Shown here: positions 8,407-15,631 of the stretch, in pieces
How positions within the stretch are numbered: the first letter of the stretch is position 1
Layout: each line of letters opens with the position of its first letter
Assembly (NCBI GenBank): GCA_000697335.1
Contig: JNEM01013083.1
Span: 1 to 15,631, forward strand
Reading direction: 5' to 3'
Length of the DNA stretch: 15,631 bases
From: Conidiobolus incongruus B7586
Taxonomy: Eukaryota > Entomophthoromycota > Entomophthoromycetes > Entomophthorales > Conidiobolaceae
Notes under the pieces: generated by a model
The model's database searches: none
Told to the model about the DNA's origin: nothing
What the model saw: the letters and a program-made list of their open reading frames with translations, nothing else
Made by a program: the position numbers and the translations under genes

Positions 8407-8804
8407 TTCCTATCAATTATATATGTTCTGAATTTAAAGTTTTAAGAAATCTAATCATTTATCAGTTAACTCAGATTATGTACCAAACTCTGTATTTATA
8501 ATAATATAATATAAATATTACGTCATTATTAATGCGAAGATATATTAGAAATGAAAATATGAATTTGATTATCCACTATCACAAGTTGAACTGCATAATG
8601 TTTCCTTTAATAAACACCTTAAATCAAAATTATATTTTTCAATTTTTTTTATAATTATTATTATATTAAATTTATTTTAATTATTAAGACTTTGAAGAAT
8701 TTTTCAGAGATATAAGATGAAAAATTGTTATATATATGTGACTCAATTTGAAACTAAGTTATTGTAGTAAAACTTCTTTTTCAACCACTACTTAATTCCT
8801 CTCA
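8407..8804. other. 5' flank of the P450 gene and AT-rich spacer
   Basis: There is no coding frame. It should hold the P450 promoter on the minus strand; only the weak candidates at 8493-8525 stand out. Confidence 0.45.
8493..8525 (-). promoter_or_regulatory. candidate P450 promoter elements: TATAAATA and a TGACGTAA (CRE/ATF-like) site
   Basis: On the minus strand TATAAATA (8493-8500) lies about 87 bp upstream of the P450 ATG. TGACGTAA (8518-8525), a known bZIP ATF/CREB-type binding sequence, lies about 112 bp upstream. The CRE-like octamer is notable because CG is rare in this spacer. The TATA match is weak evidence in DNA this AT-rich. Regulation by a bZIP factor is inference. Confidence 0.3.
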
Positions 8805-9166
8805 TCACTTGACTATTTCCAGGGAAAATGAACCTAGTAATACTGGATCATCTGGATTATCTGCTGACAATAGAAAATTAAGATCTTGTCCTACCTCTAT
8901 TGTTATGAACTTATAATTATATCTCCAGCAATTGTTAACATGTAGATTTCCATGGTTTCCTTTATAAACTAAACTTCAATAAAAATTTGTTAGATTAGGC
9001 AAAATCATTTAAATATAGTTATTGGTGAATTCACTCCTACTAATTGAAGTAGTCCAGCAACGTTAATAGTGTGAATTGGCCACTTCATTGGCCAGCTATC
9101 TCATTGAACACTTCTTTTTTGATCGACAGCTAGCTTTAAGCAATCGGTATCAGAATACTTTGGGCA
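8805..9166 (-). pseudogene. decayed host gene of unknown family (two exon-like pieces)
   Basis: On the minus strand a frame from 9166 runs through DTDCLKLAVDQKRSVQ, one TGA at 9101-9103, then WPMKWPIHTINVAGLLQ. A GT..AG spacer with a CTAAC branch-like site follows (about 9040-8969). After it a 56-codon open frame (8805-8975) contains NNCWRYNYKFITIEVGQDLN and NPDDPVLLGSFSLEIVK, then two stops. Base composition and residue mix are protein-like, unlike the flanking spacer, so this looks like a dying multi-exon gene. I do not recognise the family. The intron call and the pairing of the pieces are inferred. Confidence 0.45.
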
Positions 9167-10084
9167 TTATTCTTGAAAATTTTCTCTGAAATTATAGTTT
9201 TAATAATCGTCATCTTTATTTGAATAATTCTAAAAAATATAATTTTTACTAAAATATATGCTTTATTCATATTCACCCATGTTTTCAGAATATATTTCCA
9301 TTCTTACTCATCTAATCATTATTTGTATCACATTACTAAACCAATGTATCAAATTAAACTAATTAGAATTACTATAATTACTAAACATATTCTTTCTAAA
9401 ATGGTCATATTGCCTTTCGCTGATATATTTCTGAAACACCATTATGAGAGCTGCCAATTAGTTTTGATTTTAAATTTTTAAATGTAATATTCTCAAATTA
9501 TAATAAATTTACTGAATTATGTTTTTGGCTTTATAAATTTGATTTATTTTAAATTCCCTAGAGTAGATTTCCTTTAGTATTCATAAATTCATCTGCACTA
9601 AACACTGTCCTAATGTTTTCATATAGCTACTCGCGCTAATATTAATTTCTATCAACCAATTCCCCATAGTGCGGTATTATTGTCATAAGATACTTAAATA
9701 AAATATTAATTTATTAAAAATAATTCAATCAGATTATTAAAAATTTGAAAAAATTATTCTTATTTTATTATTATTTCAATATAATGAATTTTCATTCAAA
9801 TTATCCATAATTGAGACTTAATGATTATATTTATTATAAAAATTGATTCTTACTATAATATTTTTTTTAAATTTAATCTGTTTTAATGATAAAAAACTAA
9901 TTAATAATATTTTTATAATTTCATCAATTAATCAATGTTTGAAATTATTAAGAGATATTATTAACAAATTTTATAAAAGGTTTGATTTGTCAATCCCATA
10001 AATAAGATTATTAAATTTAAAACATAAACTAAATCAATTGATGGCGTCAATCATTCAATTCAATAATCAATAATTCAGCAAAAG
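9167..10084. other. AT-rich spacer with weak gene-like scraps on the minus strand
   Basis: Mostly spacer. Two short GC-richer patches, about 9395-9470 and 9550-9690, give gene-like minus-strand peptides (for example LAALIMVFQKYISERQYDHF and YENIRTVFSADEFMN) interrupted by stops. They could be upstream exons of the relic at 8805-9166, but nothing ties them together firmly. Confidence 0.3.
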
Positions 10085-10589
10085 ATGAGTTTAAATGGAG
10101 AAATATTAACTGCTGATTAATGGAAAATATATCAGTTTTTATTAACTTTAAAAATATGTGATTACATATTTTTTATTGTACTTTTTTTGATTTATGATCT
10201 TTTATTCAATTTTAGATAAGGGACCATTAACTCTAGTTTGAAATGAATATGAAGAAAAATCTACAAAATCTCAATTTAGTCATAAAGAAGTGGACACTCT
10301 ATTTGATCACATTTTGAATTCTAATATTAGTATTTTCCTCAATAGTTTGTTTATTTCTAAATTAATTTGTAAATTTTTAGATGAGAGACATTTCAAGAAG
10401 CCAATAAATACACCATTCCCAAATAAACTGATATCATCTTGCTTAATTACTACATTTTTGACTCGATTTAAGTCTTTGAAGAATTCACCAGATTTGTTAG
10501 TAATTATTATTATTATTCAACACATTGATATAAATATATATAGTAATATACAATTATTATATATTAGATATTTATTTTCAAATAGATAA
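10085..10589 (+). pseudogene. decayed host gene of unknown family
   Basis: It opens with an ATG reading MSLNGEILTAD, a TAA, then WKIYQ. An AT-rich stretch ending TTTTAG at 10215 could be an intron. From there the frame reads KGPLTLV, one TGA, then 115 open codons to the TAA at 10587-10589 (including NEYEEKSTKSQFSHKEVDTL and FLDERHFKKPINTPFPNKL). Such a long open frame is unusual for this spacer. The single interruptions in each part suggest a recently dead gene, or a gene whose true exon structure I misread. The open frame ends exactly at the TA where element X begins, so X may have cut off its 3' end. No family is recognised. Confidence 0.42.
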
Positions 10590-10591
10590 TA

Positions 10592-10629
10592 TTACCCTGT
10601 ATTTTTAATAATGGGAATTTTTGTGATTC
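10592..10629 (+). repeat. left terminal inverted repeat of transposon X
   Basis: It pairs in reverse complement with 11870-11907. The shared core is AATAATGGGAA followed by a T run. Confidence 0.7.
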
Positions 10630-11770
10630 AAAATAAATAAATATTTTAATATATAATATATAAAAATAAATATATAATATAAATTTAATAGTTTTTTTTA
10701 TTATTAATAACTTTTTACTATACTTTTAACAAAGATCTAATACTTAAAAAATAATTCTTTTTATTAAAGACTAAAATTTAATGTTTTACAAACCAATTAA
10801 AGTTTCTTGTAGAAATTTTTTTTCTTGTAAGCTAGTTTTTTAATTGCTTAAAACAATTATAATTATATAAGTTATAATCTAAAGAATATACTAGATGTAA
10901 TAGTTTTTCCTAGTTATTTTTAATTAGAAAGTTTTTTACAGTTTTAAATTTATGTATTTTATAATTATTATACAAAATAATAAGTTTTTCAAATTATATT
11001 AAGAATATTAATTAAAAATATTTTTATTTAAAAAAACAATATAAAGTTTATTATTAATTGATTCTCTTTTAAAAATTAAATAAGAATAATATATACTATT
11101 ATAATTAATTATAATAATTAACATTTATTCATTAATAAAATACTTATTTAAAAAAATTTATAAAGGAGGTTAATTTAATTTAATTTAATATTTTGATTTG
11201 TGTTTTAGTAAAAAATTATATATATAGATTTAAAATTCATTAATTGTAATTATTCACTATAAAAGTTTAAGCTTCTAATAATATTTCAATAAGTTTTGTT
11301 TAATATTAACTACTTTAATTTTTTTTAAACTTTAGTTAAATTATAAAGTATCTATTTTATATTTTTATTTATTAATTTAAGTTTAAATTTTAATATATAT
11401 AAAATACTTATAAAACTAAAATAAAAATATTTAGATAATTCTTTAATTAAAATAAAAAAATGTTTTTTAATATATTTTTTCTCTCTATTAACAATTAAAA
11501 AATAATAGTTAAAGTGAGTTTTTTAAATTTTAACAAGTTTTAAATAGTTTTTCTTTTAGTTTTAAAGCAATTTACTTAGTGATAAATTATTAATTTAGAT
11601 AATATTTTATTATTAAAAGCTACTTATAAATTTTAAATAATTTTAAAGGGTTTATAGTTAAGTTTTACTAATACTAAAATAAAAAACTTTTGATGATTAT
11701 TATTTAGTTTAAGTATGATTAAATTAAACAACTAATTTTAAAAAGTTAATTTTTTAATTAACAAAATTAT

Positions 11771-11792
11771 TATATATATATATATATATATA
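11771..11792. repeat. (TA)11 simple repeat inside transposon X
   Basis: A perfect 22-bp TA run, with a shorter TATATATATA run near 11824-11833. No function is evident. Confidence 0.75.
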
Positions 11793-11869
11793 TTTTAAAA
11801 ATATATAATTTCCTTTTAACTTTATATATATATATTTATTTTAAACTAATAATTTGTTTAAAATATCAG

Positions 11870-11907
11870 AAATTAAAAAATTTCCCATTATTTTAAATTC
11901 AAGGTAA
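11870..11907 (-). repeat. right terminal inverted repeat of transposon X
   Basis: In reverse complement it starts TTACCTTGAATTTAAAATAA and aligns to the left end with only a few differences. It is followed by TA. Confidence 0.68.
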
Positions 11908-11909
11908 TA

Positions 11910-12173
11910 TTAATTAGGGAAATTATTAAAGGTTTAAATTTATTAGAAAATTTTGATTCTGCCTTGTTTTACTATATCCATTACTTATTTATTGGGAAAT
12001 TTATTATAATATTCTATTAATCTTCAGCATTAGTGATTTTATATTACTTAAACTTTATATTTGTGTTATATTATATCAATTAACAAGATCTCAACCTGTT
12101 ATATTTTTTAGAATCTGTCAAATGTAACTATTATTTTCTTTATAACTAATACTAATTTTAACCTCTTAATAGT
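11910..12173. other. AT-rich spacer
   Basis: I see no coding frame or repeat here. It is the 5' flank of the relic that starts at 12174. Confidence 0.4.
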
Positions 12174-14149
12174 ATGGAATTACAGTCTAAATTTGCCTAT
12201 AGTCCAGAATTAACAGAGTTATTATTAACTTTTAAACTAGTTAAACCAAATCAAATGGACATATTGCCTGATCAATTAAAATTTCATGGCAATCAGATAT
12301 TTAAAAATATGTGGGTAATACAAATATTTTCAGTTCCATATATATTCAATTAAATGTCATATTATCTAGCATGATGATAAAGCCAGGAAACTAAAATTTT
12401 ATATTTTATTTAATGAGTAGCAATATAAATTGAATTTTAACTTTAACCAATTAAACTTGTATCATATAATTATTAATCAATTATTTTTTAATTATAATTT
12501 TACTAAATATTTTTAATTTTAGTCATCTATTAATGGAACCAAAAGATCACTTATTTCATTTTCTATATTAAATCAAGCATTACCAGCGATTATTCCAATT
12601 TAATTGTATTATGTATATATTAGCCTAATATAATTATCAAGGGTAGATAACTTTCGAAAGTATTTCTAACACAACCGTATAAATAGAAGAAAACCATGAA
12701 TTATAATTTAACCCCAAAGCCTAATCAATTTAAAATCGAAATTCATTAATGAATTATTCAAAATTCAACCTAATGAAACTTTCTGTCTGAATATAATCGA
12801 TAACTGTGTACATATTCTACTTCACAAATCATCCAGTCACAATATAGAGCGAATTTTGCCATTATTTAGGATATGTTCCTTCCGGTTTGGAACCTGGTAT
12901 CTATCACATACTAGCTACTTGGAATGGTTTGGATTATTACTACCCTCTCCTCCCACTAATTGAACTTTTACGGCCTATGCAATTTTAAGAGCTCAATCAA
13001 ATGGTACCCAAACCTTTTAAAATCAATTCCTCACAATGAATATTTGGATTCAGGTTCAAATTATCAACACTATTGCATGATTGTTCAAGAATTGGCGCTT
13101 AAGGTTCTAGTTGGAATATTCACAGTTGGAATCGCATACAACCAAAGCTTTATCAACCTATAAATTTCAACATCTTGGCAAATGTACTATGTTGAAAAAA
13201 ATATTTAGAATTGTTAAAGAAATTGACTCTATGGTATGAAAAATTAAGCTTAATAGCTTTACAAGTAATTAAATTGAATCAATTAAATACAACTGCTATT
13301 GATGGATGTTAATTCTAGATTAACCAATTTAATTTTTATTTTTTGCACCACATATTTAACTTTTATGAAATAGTAAATTCATTTATTATAAATACATTAT
13401 ATTTAATTAATAACCTATTTAAATTTAACAATCTAACATTTGGAATCGATTTAAAATACCTCAACTGGTTATTCCATCCAAAATTCCTTTTGATCTTTAT
13501 GGGTTTAATGCCCCACTGAATGAGTTTATCCTGCTTCACTCATATTCTTACCAATTATCGAACATTTTTAATGGATAAAACCCTACTAATTAAAATCAAA
13601 AATGAAAATTTATCACACTATATGATGATGACCACTGATCAAGTTGCCTTCCTTAACGCGCTCACTATGGATTCTTGTAAAATGCTATGATGTAACAAAC
13701 CATTCACTAAAAACGAAATCGCTACAGAGTTATATATCAATAACAATCTGTTTCAGCAATTTAAACAATTATTTAAGATTTTTTAATGTTAATGATTTTG
13801 ATATCTTTGTGGAATTTTAAATGTAATTTACATCGCTGTTTTTTACATTGATAAAAAGTATTAACGAGGTTTTGTTTAGAGTAATTAAATTCGTCTATCT
13901 CCTAATGTCACTCCCAATTATCCTGCTTCCATTGAATTATTTGAATATTTACCTATTGAAAGTTCATCAGTAAGTTTAGTATATTCATTAAATTATACAA
14001 TATTAATTAATTGAATCTACAAATAGCAAAAACAAGAACTTTACGCCGAATATCGAACTGGACAATTAAGTGAGATCGAATCTAAAGGGTACAAAGGACC
14101 CATAGCATTTTTAAAATCTACCATATCGTCACTAATTCAAAGATATTAA
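12174..14149 (+). pseudogene. multi-exon host gene relic, frameshifted, with an intact 3' end
   Basis: An ATG at 12174 opens 47 clean codons (MELQSKFAYSPELTELLLTF...) ending at a GTAATA donor (12315). A TACTAA branch-like site and TTTTAG acceptor (12532) precede another short open piece. At 12712-13163 three overlapping frames are each open for 46-83 codons (for example NETFCLNIIDNCVHILLHK, GYVPSGLEPGIYHILATWNG, KVLVGIFTVGIAYNQSFINL), the mark of frameshifts in former exon. At 13441-13783 two frames trade places (KIPFDLYGFNAPLNEF, then MMMTTDQVAFLNALTMDSCK), with one TGA at 13688. The last two exons are clean: 13889-13969 (NVTPNYPASIELFEYLPIE), a 57-bp intron at 13970-14026 (GTAAGT...ATAG), and 14027-14149 (ELYAEYRTGQLSEIESKGYK) to TAA. 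Composition is host-like, not transposon-like. I do not recognise the family. A sequence error rather than decay cannot be excluded for some breaks, but there are too many for all. Confidence 0.6.
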
Positions 14150-14163
14150 AACTCTTAAGTTTA

Positions 14164-14657
14164 TTAATTAAACTCATTTAATCGGCTTCTCTGACCCAAA
14201 AATAATTCCAAATCGAAAGGTGTTACAACACCAATACAAAATTTTAATTGATCGTCAGTAATGAAAGCGACGGTGTGTTTCCTCTTAAAAAATTTATCCA
14301 AATCGATTAATAGTGTATCCAGGGTAATTAATTCGTAATTGATATTCTTCTTGAAAGGATACATTATTTTCTCCAAGGGAGTACTCAATTCAATACGTTT
14401 CGCATTTAACTGATTTTGGAGGTTTTTTAATGTGACATATCCTACCAAATCGCGTTGCTTTGTTACAATAGGTAATTGCGAATAGTCATGAGTTACCATT
14501 AGTTGGATAGCGTCTTCTACTTGGGATGTGGTAAATAATGTGGTGGCTGGGTTCAGTTGTAAATCTTCAACAGTTGCCTAAATTTGAGTTAATAAATTAA
14601 TAAAAAATCTGTAAATGTGATTACCCATTGAAATTGATTTAATTTATTATCAGTCAT
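14164..14657 (-). CDS. small CBS-domain (Bateman module) protein, 148 aa, two exons
   Basis: Exon 1 (14625-14657) encodes MTDNKLNQFQW from an ATG in good context (AAAATG). A 47-bp intron (14578-14624, GTAATC...TTAACTC...TTTAG, phase 0) follows. Exon 2 (14164-14577) encodes 137 residues and ends in TAA. The protein is two CBS domains and little else. The first, about residues 12-65, includes SQLPIVTKQRDLVGYVTLKN. The second, about 76-140, ends GVVTPFDLELFL. CBS pairs bind adenosyl ligands and usually act as regulatory modules. Free-standing proteins of this size and order (ATVEDL start, TPFDLE-type end) are familiar from fungi, where they are often mislabelled cystathionine beta-synthase; there is no catalytic domain here. 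Residues 12-37 lie upstream of the first internal Met, which is why the spliced start is preferred. It converges on the relic at 12174-14149, leaving 14 bp between stops. Confidence 0.88.
14578..14624 (-). other. 47-bp spliceosomal intron of the CBS-domain gene
   Basis: On the minus strand it runs GTAATC to TTTAG with a TTAAC branch-like site 14-18 nt before the acceptor. Removing it joins exon 1 in frame to the start of the first CBS domain. Without it the frame is closed by stops. Confidence 0.8.
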
Positions 14658-15155
14658 TTTAGTATATATATTATTTAATATTAATTGATTAAATATTTAT
14701 ATAATATGGGTAATAAAATTTTTACTATTAAAGGATTGAATATAATAAAAGTTTATGAATAAACAATGAAATATTTAAATATGAAATTGTTTGACTATGA
14801 CATGCTTTATACAATTTAATTTGAAATTACACAAACTGAAATTATGGGAACAAAAGTTGATGATTTGATATTTGATTGTTATTAAAAAAATGTTAATAGT
14901 TAAAGAGTAATAGTTAAAGAAAATGAAAGAAAAATATCTGAAATGTAAGAATAAAATTGAAGAATTTTATGAATATGTATAAAAAAGAGAAGACCAATAT
15001 AAGATATTAATAGAAGATTAAAGTTAAAAAATTATATTTTCAAAGGTGTAGGATGTAAAATTAGAGTGTTTAAAAAATATGGGAAATGATATAATGATAT
15101 ATATAAAGAATGAAAATGAGTAATATATAATAAACAATTTGTAACTGCTGCTAGA
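14658..15155. other. AT-rich spacer between the CBS gene and the tRNA gene
   Basis: The part next to 14657 is the presumed CBS-gene promoter. On the plus strand the frame from ATG 14706 reads fairly protein-like but is broken by several TAA codons, and a second frame near 14920-15045 behaves likewise. The purine-rich composition explains this, so I call no gene. The stretch also holds the 5' flank of the tRNA gene. Confidence 0.4.
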
Positions 15156-15237
15156 GACACTTTGGCGGAGTGGTTAACGCGGCGCCCTGCTAAGGCGTTT
15201 CCCTTTGGGAGCACAGGTTCGAATCCTGTAGGTGTCG
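15156..15237 (+). tRNA. tRNA-Ser(GCU), decoding AGC/AGU, no intron
   Basis: It folds as a class II tRNA of 82 nt including the discriminator. The acceptor stem GACACTT/AGGTGTC has one T-G wobble. The 3-bp D stem is GCG/CGC. The anticodon stem GCGCC/GGCGT holds loop CTGCTAA with anticodon GCT at 15189-15191. A short variable arm (TCCC/GGGA) follows, then the T arm ACAGG-TTCGAAT-CCTGT and discriminator G. The long variable arm, G73 and anticodon together identify serine. The internal pol III promoter boxes are visible: A box TGGCGGAGTGG (15163-15173) and B box GGTTCGAATCC (15216-15226). CCA is not encoded, as expected in a eukaryote. Confidence 0.97.
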
Positions 15238-15241
15238 TTTT
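15238..15241 (+). terminator. RNA polymerase III terminator (TTTT)
   Basis: Four T residues directly follow the discriminator base of the tRNA-Ser gene, the normal minimal pol III stop. Confidence 0.8.
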
Positions 15242-15631
15242 CATCCAAGCAGATTTTTTATCTCAAGAATAATTCTAATTTTTGTTAATATATATTCTAT
15301 AATTCTTTTCAATATATTCCACTAGTTATTTTTCTTTATTTTATTTTGTGTATATTTATTTCATTAATCAAAGCCAAATATTAAAATAAATTTGACAATA
15401 ATCCATTCAATTATATCATAATATTGGTTAAAAAATATATAAATAAATTGTTAAAAGACTAGTTCTTTCAATTCTTATAAATGTTTCTATATAATTCAAT
15501 TAACTATAAATTATATGATTATTTTATAATTTTATAATTAAACTGATTATATAAATAATATTAAATTAATTTATAAACTAAGTTTTTTTTCTTTTAATTT
15601 TTATTATCAATTATTTTTTCTATTATTTTTA
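15242..15631. other. AT-rich non-coding spacer to the window edge
   Basis: No coding frame, RNA gene or repeat is recognised. Confidence 0.5.

Larger units (their letters stand above)
10592..11907. mobile_element. transposon X: TA-flanked DNA transposon relic with inverted ends (1316 bp)
   Basis: The left end TTACCCTGTATTTTTAATAA at 10592 is matched in reverse complement by the right end at 11907, over about 38 bp with a few mismatches. Both share the core ATAATGGGAA. TA flanks both sides (10590-10591, 11908-11909), within a slightly longer shared AATATTA context. Size and TA flanks fit IS630-Tc1-mariner, but the termini differ from the copies at 631-5422, so it is another family. The interior is extremely AT-rich; I could not read a transposase in any frame, so it is either completely decayed or non-autonomous. 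A related end lies at 5281-5367. Confidence 0.7.

Noticed and set aside
10592-11907. A Tc1-like transposase inside element X
   Set aside because: No frame on either strand shows the helix-turn-helix, QDN or NPIEH blocks that remain readable even in the decayed copies at 631-5422.
12174-14149. Assignment of the relic to a named enzyme family (a dimethylallyl-tryptophan-synthase-like protein was considered)
   Set aside because: No diagnostic motif could be matched from memory across more than scattered residues, so the family is left open.
14706-15050. Plus-strand frames that read well if TAA is taken as glutamine, suggesting a ciliate-type genetic code
   Set aside because: The P450 and CBS genes use CAA for glutamine and end at natural positions with TAA. 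The purine-rich, AT-rich composition yields such peptides by chance.
15032-15244. Minus-strand frame of 70 codons
   Set aside because: It is the reverse reading of the tRNA-Ser gene and its flank. The protein-like start comes from the tRNA sequence.

Overview
The window is strongly AT-rich eukaryotic nuclear DNA: short GT-AG introns, a nuclear-type tRNA-Ser gene with internal promoter boxes, and a microsomal P450. The short two-CBS-domain protein is of a type I know from fungi. Together with the extreme AT content this suggests an AT-rich, early-diverging fungus; an entomophthoralean (Conidiobolus-like) relative is a guess from memory, not a demonstrated assignment.

Layout. Positions 1-5422 are a nested pile of four copies of one Tc1-like (IS630-Tc1-mariner, DD34E) DNA transposon family. 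Copy 0 (minus strand, cut by the window edge) is the oldest. Copies 1 (+) and 2 (-) both sit inside it, and a 44-46 bp scrap of copy 0 is left between them. Copy 3 (+) abuts copy 2 through TATATA. All are inactive, with many stops made mostly by C-to-T or G-to-A changes. Each end of the best copies carries an outer and an inner copy of the motif GTGAGTYATAAA about 175 bp apart, an IR/DR arrangement.

Positions 5437-6903 are non-coding AT-rich DNA with one GC-richer island (about 6480-6665). An intact, intronless cytochrome P450 lies on the minus strand at 6904-8406. From 8805 to 10589 there are scraps of at least two decayed host genes that I cannot name. They are followed by a second, unrelated-looking TA-flanked transposon (10592-11907, here called X). 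About 86 bp of an X-type end is also embedded in the right end of copy 3.

From 12174 to 14149 there is a frameshifted plus-strand gene relic whose last two exons still read cleanly. It converges, stop to stop within 14 bp, on an intact two-exon gene for a small CBS-domain protein (14164-14657, minus). A tRNA-Ser(GCU) gene lies at 15156-15237. The rest is AT-rich spacer.

Only the P450, the CBS-domain protein and the tRNA look functional. I see no operon-like or clustered pathway: the picture is a few live genes among transposon debris and dying genes.
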